From the NCBI GenBank assembly GCA_026075535.2, contig AP026542.1:7626001-7690000 (forward strand): a stretch of 64,000 bases of DNA, written 5' to 3'. Made by a program: the position numbers and the translations under genes. Below, piece by piece: positions 30,325-40,913 of this stretch; the first letter of the stretch is position 1; each line of letters opens with the position of its first letter. This DNA is from Tricholoma matsutake (taxonomy: Eukaryota; Basidiomycota; Agaricomycetes; Agaricales; Tricholomataceae). A model generated the notes under the pieces. That model had not been told where the DNA came from and ran no database searches. It saw nothing but the letters and a program-made list of their open reading frames with translations.

Positions 30325-32189
30325 CGCTCCTTGACTTGTTACAACCACCATAAACAGTGGTAAACATTCCTGCTCAACGTTGGTAGCAACGTCGAGACTG
30401 CAATTTCGGTCCGATTTTCGATCGGATTTCACCATCACGAACGCTCTTGGCGTCTCCAGGCATAGCCTGATTTGCTAAGGGATCCGTCCATCCGATCTCC
30501 GGGGATGCCTCAGGCACTGTTTCTGACAGTGTCTGCTATTTGTCTCGTTCTCCTGAGCTTCGAGGATCCTGGCTAGGTGAGTGTTGTCAATGAAAGAGTA
30601 GTCTGGGTCCCTTTGGGGTCTCAGAGTGGGTGTGGGATGCCTACTTCAACGCTCGCCCAAGTCGTCGCATTCGTTTAGTTGGGGGAGGTCTGGCTTAGGA
30701 GGAGGGACATTCTTACTGGACTGCTGGTTGCCTGGGAGGCTTCCAGCCTCCATGCTTTGTGAGTTTCTACTACTAGAGACATGCTACACTGACTACCCAT
30801 TGGAATACACCATTGTTAAAAGGGGCCAGGTGATGGTGCCCCCTGACAGCTAGGTTGACGCTCTGGTGGCCGCTACTCACCACCAACTCTCTACCTCCGG
30901 CACTCACACCCTTCAGGTGTTCGGAACTGGGTTCAATCGTCCCTCCCAATCAGCAGCAGGATGTGTGGCCTGCCTGCCCCCTTGGAGCGTTTGGAGGATG
31001 CGTCAGGTGGATCTGAAACTGAGATAAGGGACCATCTGCTATCGATTCCACGCTACGTATCTTGACCTCTACTGTCATCTACTCGCGCTAACTCACACTC
31101 TATGCCTAAATGGCAAACCAGAGACCATCCATCTCACCGGGGTCTACATGACCCCTCCCTGTTCACGGGCGACATCTTTGACGATGATGCCCAAGACTAT
31201 GACACCCAGTTTGCACAGAACGAAGTGGAGGTAGCAGCTGCCCTAGGCAGTTTGAGATCTGTGGGTTGGGGGGGACCTCCCTGACCCTGACGATTACGAG
31301 GACTTTCTTACTATGCAGGAGGCCCTCACTTATGCTGCACGCTGCGTATTTCGATCAATAGCATCATATACCAGTACTAACTTGCTCTTAATGCCCAAAT
31401 GGACAACCAGAGATGATCGTTCCAATGATCCTACGCCTCCGGCAGCTGTACCAGCTTCCTATGTGGCGATGCCAATAGCTCCAGCAGAGCTTCAATCTGG
31501 GGAACCCTCGTCCCCAGTACAGTGCCGTCATCATCACAGATGGCCGTGCCACTACTTGTGTGGGGCATTCCGCTCCACACCCATTACCGCCAGTTTGCTG
31601 GCTGCTGTCGGGTTGGTGACAAGTGTCACTGCCCTTTACGTTCTCCCCGCTGCGGGGGGGAAACTGCTATCGAGTGCATGTGCTTGCAGTGCGTTTGCTC
31701 GAGGGGGGCCTCAGCCCCCTACTTACGGCGGTCACGGTGAATAACCAGGTGAACAACCACCCGCCTCATTACTGTCACTTGTGCACAACACAGTGATGGT
31801 CCACCTCATTTGTCTGGGGTGGTCAATCCTCATTGGCTGGAAATACGCAGACGGTTATTCCTCCCGCAAGGGGGGATTTACGGTGAATTGACACCACTGC
31901 ACCTGATTTGACTATGGTCGGATATGTGGCCGGGGGACCGTTTTGCTCCAGTGGGCGATCTAATGGCTAGCTTCGGGAGGGGGGGGCTCCCCCTCCGGAT
32001 TATTGCCTTTCCTGGCTGAGAGGCCAATGTCTGTGGCACTGCCCACCTAAAGTGGCTAAAACGAGGACCTGGGTAGGAGATGGGCAAGGGGAACGCGTAG
32101 TTATAGTAGTACCCAAGTTTGTATCCTGCTCCACAGACTGTGATCGAGCCCCGCATTATAAATTGTTGACCCAAAAAAAAAAACAAAAA
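30325..32189 (+). mobile_element. NE-5, short subfamily (right arm)
   Basis: Mirror of NE-4. It starts CGCTCCTTGACTTGTTAC at 30325 and ends in an A tract interrupted by one C. The ORF remnant at 31102-31284 and the GC hairpins near 31647 and 31704 are as in other copies. Confidence 0.9.
31102..31284 (+). pseudogene. NE ORF remnant in NE-5
   Basis: Mirror of 22986-23168, the internal-deletion form. Confidence 0.5.
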
Positions 32190-32673
32190 ATGGACCGACT
32201 TCTCAGCAAACAAGTTCGATGGCATCATGTCCTTGTTTTGCTTCTTGTCTTCACAACCCATCGAACCCAAAGTCATTGACAACTTTGCTGATTACAATCC
32301 AAAGGAGGAGAAAAAGAAGTTGAAGCAACAGAATGATGGAAAGAACCCTCCTCTAAACTTCCCAAATATTGGTGAGCTGACAGCACTGCTTATATGTGGT
32401 GATTTAGCGAACATGGGAGTAGTGGAAAAACCTACAGTCCAACAGATGGCAAGGCTGATGTTTGATGTAGATAAAGGCGCTATACTCAGCTTGCAACACC
32501 TTGGTATTGTCAAATCACCGAATCCTTCTGTTCAAGAGGTTGAGATTGGACTTTCATTCTTGCACAACTATCTTGAGACCAATCTCACTGCAGAGGAGAA
32601 GGAGTTGATTGGCTATGATATTGATATGTTAGAGCATGGCCTTTGTAAATATACACGACTTGTAAAGAAATAG
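32190..32673 (+). pseudogene. gene X, C-terminal part (right arm)
   Basis: Mirror of 21597-22080 with the same translation, ending in TAG at 32671-32673 ('CKYTRLVKK'). Unrecognised host protein. Confidence 0.55.
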
Positions 32674-33386
32674 CACAGCATAGTTATCGTTTGTAAATGT
32701 GTCTTGTAACAATTCCTTGTTAATATCTTGAGAATCGTTGTACATACTGTAATATTCAATATTGTGCAATGTAACTTTGTTGTTACAGATTATTTCATAT
32801 CAGCTGCACCCCATTTATCTTCTCCCTGTGACAATCAGGATAGTATTACCACCAGGCTGATCTCTGGAATCGCTATTACCGTGGTTTGTATTGCGCTGAT
32901 GAATTTGTATAAAGTTAACACACATGAGCCATTGTTAACATAGACACTATTCTCACCTGAATTATATCTTGTGGTGTTGAAGCTACATTGATTGGGATCT
33001 GAGGTAGTTCATGAGAAGCATCCGTATCCATGGCATGCCTGCAACCAGTTTGTTAAATATTCCAAAGTAAAGCTAATGGCTCACTCAGAACTGACTCTGG
33101 TACTAGCGACAGTAGATTCAGCCATCTTTGTGCTCATCGTTAGTTACAGAGATAAGATTTTGATAAAACATTGCAAGATGTCCACATTTGATCTTGAAAC
33201 CACATGATTTTTTGTTGATGTTTCAGCATACTCACATTACTTTGCACTTTGCTTCTCGTCAACATGTCGTTACAGATACTCATAACTTTCTGTTGCCTTT
33301 GTATTGCTCATTTAACTTCTGCTATACCTTTAACATTCAAGTAAGTCTGCACATGCTCAAAGAAAGATGTTTTCTCATATGCTATT
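32674..33386. other. host intergenic or intronic sequence (right arm)
   Basis: Mirror of 20884-21596. AT-rich, no long ORF; it contains the mirrored possible two-exon mini-ORF on the minus strand. It ends at an acceptor-like ATGCTATTAG before the gene Y exon. Confidence 0.3.
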
Positions 33387-33716
33387 AGTAATGGATCTTT
33401 TGATGGACTTAGTTCATCTTGGTCTTTTGGTGTTCCTACTGATAGTCCAAGCCAGTCAAAGCTTGTTATGCAATCTTTGAATAGCTGGACTATGGGAAAC
33501 TATGTCTCTAAAGAAAGTTTGCCAACATATGACACTTTTCTTGTGCTTGGCAAAAGCACTGAGCTACTCTCTGAATTGTGGAAGATCTTGAACGATGGGA
33601 ATTATAACATCGATGATCATTTGTCAATCTACCAGACTTGTTCAGACATGTCTGAGGCTTTATCAAACAATAGTTTGAGAGAAAACAAATCATTAAAGAA
33701 CATACGTTCACAAGTC
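33387..33716 (+). pseudogene. gene Y exon (right arm)
   Basis: Mirror of 20554-20883. The frame is open into the NE-3' T tract and resumes at 35158 in frame ('IRSQV' to 'LSLKLLVW'). Confidence 0.5.
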
Positions 33717-35157
33717 TTTTTTTTTTTTTTTGGGGTCAACAATTTATAATGCAGGGCTCGATCGCAGTCCACGGGTCAAGATACAAACAAGGTACTACTA
33801 AGACTACACATTCCCTATGTCCACATCCCACACCAGGTCCCTTGCAGAAGCCACGTTATGGCGGGCATACCAGCATTGTCCTCTCAGACAAGAAAGGCAA
33901 TAATCTGTAGGGGAGGGGCCCCCCCCCACAGAAGCTAGCCATTAGTTCGCTGTCTGGTGCTATCTTGGTCCCCCCAGCCACATATCCAACTGAAGTCAGA
34001 TCAGGCGCAAGCAGTGTCAATTCACTGTAAGTCCTCCCTTGCGGGAAGAGTAACCATCTTTCACCAGACAACGAGGGTTGACCACCCCACACAAATGAGG
34101 CGGACCATCACCGTGTCCAAGCACGGGTGACAGTGATGAGGCAGCTGGTTGTTCACCGGAACTGCCATAGCTGGTTATTCACTGGAGCTACTGTAAGTAG
34201 GGGGTCAAGGCCCCCCCTCGAGCATATGCTACTCTGAGCATGCACTCAATGACATCATCCCCCCCGCAGTGGGGGGAAGGTAGAGGGAGGCAACATATTG
34301 TCACCATCCCAACAACGGCCCTGGTGGGCGGTGAAGAGAAGGGGAGGTCCCCTTCTTCAAGCTCGGTGTGGTCGTTGGCAAGGCCCACAAGGACGATGAC
34401 GCCGTTCCAGGGACAAGGGTTCCTCGGTTGGAGGCTCTGCCGCTGGTGGAGCAGACTGAGCTGCCTGCATCGCCGCATAGGAAGCCTGGAAGGCTGCCAG
34501 AGAGGGGAGCTGATGCCGCACAAAGCGACTCCATCATGCTCCCTGAAAATTGCCAGGTGGTGGTGAAGAGCTCCCACACCATCTGATGCCAAGTTCCTGT
34601 CATTGAGAGGAACCGTGGACACTCGGACGGTACCTACAAAGGAGGTCATCATGTCCAGTAAATGCAACATGGCATCAGAGGTGGCTTTGATCTCCAGCCT
34701 CTGATCCCTAGATAGTGGCACTTTGTCCTCCACCAGCTTGGGGATGGGGGGCCAAGGTGGTAACGGGGCAGGGGATGCCTCCGGATAAAGGAGCTCAGCA
34801 ATGCCGAGCTCCTGTGAATACATATCCTCCTTTGGGAGGCTACGAGCCCAGCACTTGTGTTCGACGTCGACACCCTGTGCCCATCGTACACGATCGATCG
34901 TTTTCCTCAAGGAGAGCCTAGGCCCCCCCTTGGCGAAAATGAGAGCCTCTTGCATGGCAAGAGAGTTGTTGTTGTCATCATCATTAGGGTCGGAGAGGTC
35001 TTCCCCGGCCCATAGATCTCTAGCTGCCTTGAGAGCAGCTGCTACCTCTGATTTGCCCTGCACAAACCGGGTGTCGTAGTCTTGGACGTCATCATCAAAG
35101 ATGTTGCCTGTGATCAGTACGGGGTTGCGTAGACCCCGGTGTGGTGGTTGGCCTCTG
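33717..35157 (-). mobile_element. NE-3' (mirror of NE-3)
   Basis: 5'-truncated NE on the minus strand, with TSD pair ACGTTCACAAGTC (33704-33716) and ACGTTCGCGAGTC (35158-35170). The 345-residue frame 35225-34188 has the same translation as in the left arm. Confidence 0.85.
34188..35157 (-). pseudogene. NE ORF in NE-3', truncated
   Basis: Identical in translation to the ORF of NE-3: start codon lost, C-terminal frame shifted. Confidence 0.6.
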
Positions 35158-35322
35158 ACGTTCGCGAGTCTTGAGTCTGAAGTTGCTTGTATGGCGACTG
35201 ATTTTTTGGGAATATTTATATTCAACTCAGTTTATATTGCCCCAGTTGGATGTCAATGCTTCATTTAGTCTCAATGCATATGAATCCAACACATATTTGC
35301 CAGATAGTTGCTATGTGCGCAA
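35158..35322 (+). pseudogene. gene Y fragment (right arm)
   Basis: Mirror of 18948-19112. Host coding stretch 'LIFWEYLYSTQFILPQLDV' leading to 'SNTYLPDSCYVRN', then the T tract of NE-2'. Confidence 0.5.
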
Positions 35323-37560
35323 TTTTTTTTTTTTTTTGGGTCAACAATTTATAACGCGGGGCTTGATCACAGTCTGCAGAGCGGGGTACAAACTAGGGTA
35401 CTACTATATCTACGCGTTCCCCTCGCCCATCTCCCACCCAGGTCCTTGTTTTAGCCACTTTAGGCGGGCAGTGCCACAGACGTTGGCCTCTCAGCCAGGA
35501 AAGGCAATAATCCGGAGGGGGAGCCTCCCCCTCCCAAAGCTAGCCATTAGGTCGCCCACTGGTACCAACCGGTCCCCCGGCCACATATCCAACCGAAGTC
35601 AGATCAGGCGCAGTGGTGTCAATTCACCGTAAATCCCCCCTTGCGGGAGGAATAACTGATAGCCTACTTCCAGCCAGCGAGGATTGACCACCCCAGACGA
35701 ATGGGGTGGACCATCACTGTGTTTGCGCACGAGTGACAGAGATGTGGTAGCTGGTTATTCACCGGAACTACCATAGGCAGGGGGCTGAGGCCCCCCTTTG
35801 AGCATATGCCGACATGTGCATGCACTCGATGACAACGTCCCCCCCGCAGCGGGGGGAAGGTGGAGGGAAGCGACAAAATGTCACTATCCCGATATCGGCC
35901 ACCAATTATTTGGTGGGCGTGGTTGTGGAGGGGTATTCCCCTATTGGTTGCGGCGCGGCTGTCTCCGAGGACCTCGAGGATGACGGCGTCGTGATGAGGA
36001 CGAGGGTTCCTCATGATGGAGCTCTGCATGAGCTGCCTGCCTAGCCGCGTAGGAAGCCCTGAAGGCTGCCGGTGACGTGAGATCGAGAGGCAATCCGGCA
36101 GCTGCTAGTTCTGCCGACATTGGCTCGGACAATCGCCAGGTGGTTGTGAATAGTTCCCATGCCATCTGGCGCCATGCATTCCTCTCTATGAGCAGAACGG
36201 CGGATACGTGGACGGTACTGACGAAAATCATCATAGCCTCCAGTAAGTGTAGAAAGCCATGAGAGGCGGATGTTATTTCCACCCTCTCATCTCTCAACAA
36301 CGGAGGCTCATCCTCCACCAACTCTGGGATGGCGGATGAACCCGGTGATGTGGGGAGGGGCAGCGCAGATTGCTCCTGCTGCCCCTCTGGATAGAGGAGC
36401 TCGGCGATGCCGAGCTCTTGATTGTTGTTGGCCTCGAGCCCAAGCTCGAGAGCCAGATCATGCACCTCATCGGCTATCACTTGTGATGCCAAGAAGCAGT
36501 TTATCGTCTCCTGCGAGGCTAGCTCGGTGAGACCCGGAATGAATTCGACGTCCCCGCCGGTGGCAGAGCCGTCATCGTCGTCTGGCAGGTCGGAGGAGTC
36601 ATCCTCCGCCCAAAGATTGTGGAACTGGTTAGCCACATCAGAGTCCCATCCGCTCAAGGAGATGTGCCCGAACTCTGGGAGGTAGTTGTCGTCGAAGTCT
36701 GCGAAGTCGGTGTTTGTGTATAAGAGGGGGTCGCCATGCGCCGCCTGGTGTCGAGTTCGCGCTCCACGGTGTGTAGAGGGCATTGAGGATGATTTAGCAC
36801 AAGTAGATGACGGTAGAAGTCAAGATACGTAGCATGATAACGATAACAGATGGTCCCTTATCTCAATTCCGGGTCCACCCGACACAGCCTCCAGACGCTC
36901 CGAGGGGGCAGGCAGGCCGCAAATCCTGCTGCCGATTGGGAGGGACGATTGAACCCGGTTCCAAACACCTCAAGGGTGTGAGTGCCGGAGGTAAAGAGTC
37001 GGTGGTGAGTAGCGGCCACCAGAGCGTCGACCTAGCCACCAGGGGGCACCATCGCCCGGCCCCTTTTAACGATGGTGTATTCCAATGGGTAGTCAGTGTA
37101 GCAGGTCTCTAGATGTAGAAACTCACGCAGCATGGAGGTAGGAAGCCTCCCAGACGACCCACAATCCAGTGAATATGTCCCTCCTCCTGAGCCAGACCTC
37201 CCCCAGCTAAACAAATGCGACGACTTGGGTGAGCATTGAAGTAGGCATCCCACACCCACTCTAAGCCCCCATAGGGGCCCAGACTACTCTTTCATTGCCA
37301 ACACTCACCTAACTAGGATCCTCGAAGCCCAGGAGAGCGAGACGAATAGCAGACACTGTCAGAAACAGTGCCCGAGGCATCCCCAGAGATCGGATGGACG
37401 GATCCCTTAGCAAATCAGGCTACGCCTGGAGACGCCGAGAGCGTTCGTGATGGTGAAATCCGATCGAAAATCGGACAAAAATTGAAGTGTCGACGTCGCG
37501 AGCAACGTTGAGCAGAGGTGTTTACCACTGTTTATTGTGGTTGTAACAAGTCAAGGAGCG
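35323..37560 (-). mobile_element. NE-2' (mirror of NE-2), intact ORF
   Basis: Full-length long-subfamily NE, minus strand. Only the 3'-side host flank of NE-2 is preserved here; at its 5' end (37560) it joins NE-9 rather than the second TSD copy, so this arm is the derived one. It has a few base differences from NE-2, several at CpG sites. Confidence 0.9.
35941..36783 (-). CDS. NE-encoded acidic protein, 280 residues
   Basis: Same protein as in NE-2, with 'NYLPEFGHISLSGWDSD' (NE-2 has R for G in 'EFGHI'). It reads through the point where NE-2 stops ('EEPSSSS') into a basic tail 'RRRHPRGPRRQPRRNQ'. The stop difference is one base (TGA in NE-2, CGA here). The basic tail may be the ancestral C-terminus, giving an acidic body with an arginine-rich end that would suit nucleic-acid binding. 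Function unknown. Confidence 0.75.
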   Translation of the reverse strand: MPSTHRGARTRHQAAHGDPLLYTNTDFADFDDNYLPEFGHISLSGWDSDVANQFHNLWAEDDSSDLPDDDDGSATGGDVEFIPGLTELASQETINCFLASQVIADEVHDLALELGLEANNNQELGIAELLYPEGQQEQSALPLPTSPGSSAIPELVEDEPPLLRDERVEITSASHGFLHLLEAMMIFVSTVHVSAVLLIERNAWRQMAWELFTTTWRLSEPMSAELAAAGLPLDLTSPAAFRASYAARQAAHAELHHEEPSSSSRRRHPRGPRRQPRRNQ

Positions 37561-37563
37561 TCG

Positions 37564-37784
37564 CCACTTCACCGGGTTCATCTGCCATCCCAGAGTTGGT
37601 GGAGGATGAGCCTCCATTGTCGAGAGATGAGAGGGCAGAATTAACAGCCGCTTCTCATGGCTTTCTACATCTACTGGAGGCAATGACGATTTTCATCGGT
37701 ACCATCCAGGTGTCCGCCGTCCCTCTCACAGAGAGGAACATATGGCATCAGATGGCTTGGGAATTATTCACAACCACCTGGTGA
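37564..37784 (+). pseudogene. NE ORF fragment in NE-9
   Basis: Middle of the NE protein ('IPELVEDEPPLSRDERAEL' to 'WHQMAWELFTTTW'), ended by TGA at 37782-37784. NE-15 has CGA there ('TTTWRLSE'). The same frame continues after the stop. Confidence 0.65.
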
Positions 37785-38579
37785 TTGTCTGAGCCAATGT
37801 CGGCTGAACTAGCAGCTGCCGGGTTGCCTCTTGATCTCACATCACCAGCAGCCTTCAGGGCTTCCTACGCGGCTAGGCAGGCAGCTCAAGCAGAGCTCCA
37901 ACATGGGGAACCCTCGTCCCCATCACAACGCCGCCATCCTTGAGGTCCTCGAGCACAGCAGCGTCGCTACTGAAAAGGGGGAACCACCCCTCCACATATA
38001 CGCCCACCACAGGAGTGGTGGCCGTTATCGGGATAATGACGCTTAGCCGTTACCCTACACCTTCTCCCCGCTGCGGGGGGGACGTTGTCATCGAGCACGT
38101 GCATGTTTTGGCACTTGCCCGAGGGGGGCCTTGGCCCCCTGCCTACGGTAGTTCCGGTGAGTAACCAGCTACCTCATTTTCATCACTCGTGTGCACGCAC
38201 AGTGATGGTCCACCTCATTCACCTGGGGTGGTCAACCCTTGTTGGCTGGGAACATGCGGACGGTTATTCCTCCTGCAAGGGGGGATTTACAGTGAATTAA
38301 CATGGCCGTGCCTGATCTGACTTTGGTTGGATATGTGGCTGGGGGACCGTTCCGCACTAGCTGACGACCTAATGGCTAGCTTCGGGAGGGGGGGCTCCCC
38401 CTCCAGATTATTGCCTTTCCTGGCTGAGAGGCCAACATCTGTGGCACTGCCCGCCTAAAGTGGCTAAAACAGGGACCTGGGTTGGAGATGGGCGAGGGGA
38501 ATGCGTAGATAGAGTAGTACCCGAGTTTGTACCCCACTCTGCGGACTGTGTTCGAGCCCCGCGTTATAAATGTTTGACC

Positions 38580-38616
<37 letters not shown>
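37564..38616 (+). mobile_element. NE-9, 5'-truncated with long poly(A)
   Basis: Begins inside the NE ORF ('TSPGSSAIPELVEDEPPLS') and ends with 36 A (38581-38616), the longest tail in the window. It joins the right palindrome arm on the left and an inverted NE (NE-10) on the right, with no TSD seen. Confidence 0.85.
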
Positions 38617-38619
<3 letters not shown>

Positions 38620-38830
38620 ATGTGGTAGCTGGTTATTCACCGGAACTACCGTGGATAGGGGGCCAAGGCTCCCTTCAAGTAAATGCCGACAAGGGCATGC
38701 GCTCGGTAACAATGTCCCCCCCGCAGCGGGGAGAAGGTAGAGGGAAGCGACAAACTGCCACTATCCCGATAACGGCCACCAACCAATTAGTGGGCGTAGA
38801 TGTGGAGGGGTGACACCCCCCTTTCAGTAG

Positions 38831-39190
38831 CGGCACTGCTGTGCTCGAGGACCTCGAGGGCGGCACTGCTGTGCTCGAGGACCTCGAGGGCGGCACTGCT
38901 GTGCTCGAGGACCTCGAGGGCGGCACTGCTGTGCTCGAGGACCTCGAGGGCGGCACTGCTGTGCTCGAGGACCTCGAGGGCGGCACTGCTGTGCTCGAGG
39001 ACCTCGAGGGCGGCACTGCTGTGCTCGAGGACCTCGAGGGCGGCACTGCTGTGCTCGAGGACCTCGAGGGCGGCACTGCTGTGCTCGAGGACCTCGAGGG
39101 CGGCACTGCTGTGCTCGAGGACCTCGAGGGCGGCACTGCTGTGCTCGAGGACCTCGAGGGCGGCACTGCTGTGCTCGAGGACCTCGAGGG
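38831..39190 (-). repeat. 30-bp tandem array, 12 units
   Basis: Twelve head-to-tail copies of a 30-bp unit that contains GTGCTCGAGGACCTCGAGGG. The units are essentially identical. Other NE copies have a single related unit at this point (54045-54065, 'CTGTGCTCGAGGACCTCGAGG'), so this is a recent local expansion. The unit length keeps every frame open, which creates long false ORFs on both strands. Confidence 0.95.
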
Positions 39191-39198
39191 CGGCAGTG

Positions 39199-39813
39199 TC
39201 ATGATGAGGATGAGGGTTCCTCATGTTGGAGCTCTCCATGAGCTGCCTGCCTAGCTGCGTAGGAAGCCCTGAAGGCTGCCGGTGACATGAGATCGAGAGG
39301 CAATCCAGCAGCTGCTAGTTCTGCCGACATTGGCTCAGACAATTGCCAGGTGGTTGTGAATAATTCCCAGGCCATCTGGCGCCATGCGTTCCTCTCTATG
39401 AGCAGAACGGCGGATACTCGGACAGTACCGACGAAGATCGTCATAGCCTCCAGTGTGTGTAGAAACCCATGAGAGGTGGCTGTTATTTCCACCCTCTCAT
39501 CTCTCAACAATGGAGGCTCATCCTCCACCAACTCTGGGATGGCAGATGAACCCGGTGATATGGGGAGGGGCAGCACTGACTGCCCCTCTGGGTAGAGGAG
39601 CTCGGCGATGCCAAGCTCCTGGTTGTTGTTGGCCTCGAGCCCAAGCTCGAGAGCCAGATCATGCACCCCATCGGCTATCACTTGTGATGCCAAGAAGCGG
39701 TTTATCGTCTCCTGCGAGGCTAGCTCAGTGAGACCCGGAATGAATTTGACATCTCCGCTGGTGGCAGAGTTGTCATCGTCATCTGGCATGTCGGAGGAGT
39801 CATCCTCTGCCAA
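39199..39813 (-). pseudogene. NE ORF in NE-10, frameshifted
   Basis: 204 residues from 'MAEDDSSDMPDDDDNSATSG' to 'ELQHEEPSSSS'. A one-base deletion near 39811 puts the first 70 or so residues out of frame ('CCGCCCAAAG' in NE-2', 'CTGCCAAAG' here). Otherwise it is like NE-2. Confidence 0.7.
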
Positions 39814-40913
39814 AGATTGTGGAACTGGTTAGCCACATCAGAGTCCCATCCGCTCAAGGAGACGTGCCCGAACTCTGGGAGGTAGTTGTCATCGAAGTCT
39901 GCAACATCAGTGTTTGTGTATAAGAGGGGGTCGCCGTGCGCTGCCCAGTGTCAAGGTTGCGCTCTACGGTTTGTAGAGGGCATTGAGGATGATTTAGCAC
40001 AAGTAGATGACGGTAAAAGTCAAGATATGTAGCGTGATAACGATAGCAGACGGTCCCTTATGGCAATTCCAGGTCCACCGGACACAGCCTCCAGACGCTC
40101 TGAGGGGGCAAGCAGGCCGCAGATCCTGCGGCCGATTGGGAGGGACGATTGAACCCGGTTCCGAACACCTCAAGGGTGTGAGTGCCGGAGGTAAAGAGTT
40201 GGTGGTGAGTAGCGGCCACCAGAGCGTCGACCTAGCCACCAGGGGGCACCATCGCGTGGCCCCTTTTTATGATGGTGTAGTCAGTGTAGCAGGTCTCTAG
40301 ATGTAGAAACTCACACAGCATGGAGGTAGGAAGCCTCCCAGACGACCCACAATCTAGTGAATATGTCCCTCCTCCTTTTGTTTTTTTTTGGGTCAAAAAT
40401 TTATAACGCGACGCCCGAACGCAGTCCACGGTAGAGACATACAAACAGAGTACACTACGCCCAGCCCAAGTCCTCCTCCTGCTGATCTTCACACCAACCA
40501 CCTGGATAGCTGCGATGACCACTAAGGGGGCCCCCTTTATCGAGTAAACGGACTTGCCAGTGGTGGCGTACCGACAACTCGGACTTGACGATACCGTGTC
40601 CCCCAAATCCCTATGGGTATGTGTGCAAGATTTAGGGGAAACTGCCGCCCCGATGTGAGCCTCTCAGCTCGGAAAGGAAAGCGTAGTCAACTGAATCGTT
40701 GTAACGCGCAACCGACATTGGATCTGAAAGCGCTCAGGCGCCTCCCCGAACCAGTACCTAGTTTTGTGTCCCCCCTCCCTGACAGACGCTCCTGAACACG
40801 GGTGGGCCCCCTTTATGAGGGTTAACGGACTCGTCTGGCGCCCTACGGCCACCCCGACATACCGATAACGCTAGCTAGAACCAGATGAGGGTCATACGCC
40901 CTGCGCGCACAGC

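Larger units (their letters stand above)
28929..37563 (-). repeat. right arm of 8.6-kb inverted repeat
   Basis: Reverse complement of 16707-25341. The spacer between the arms is 3587 bp. The inner edge is inside LINE ORF1. The outer edge is at the 5' end of NE-2', where the flank differs from the left side (NE-9 instead of the host gene). Confidence 0.9.
38617..40375 (-). mobile_element. NE-10, minus, with tandem array
   Basis: Long-subfamily NE lacking its 3' end (cut by NE-9) and its 5' end (cut by LINE-C at 'ATGTCCCTCCTCC'). It carries a 12-unit 30-bp array after the ORF C-terminal region. Confidence 0.85.

Noticed and set aside
38831..39190. Possible CRISPR array
   Set aside because: Units are contiguous with no spacers, and the setting is a fungal retroelement.
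38675..39254. Long repetitive ORFs on both strands (for example 175 and 150 residues of 9-10-residue repeats)
   Set aside because: They are produced by the 30-bp tandem array, which keeps all frames open; no start context or homology supports a protein.
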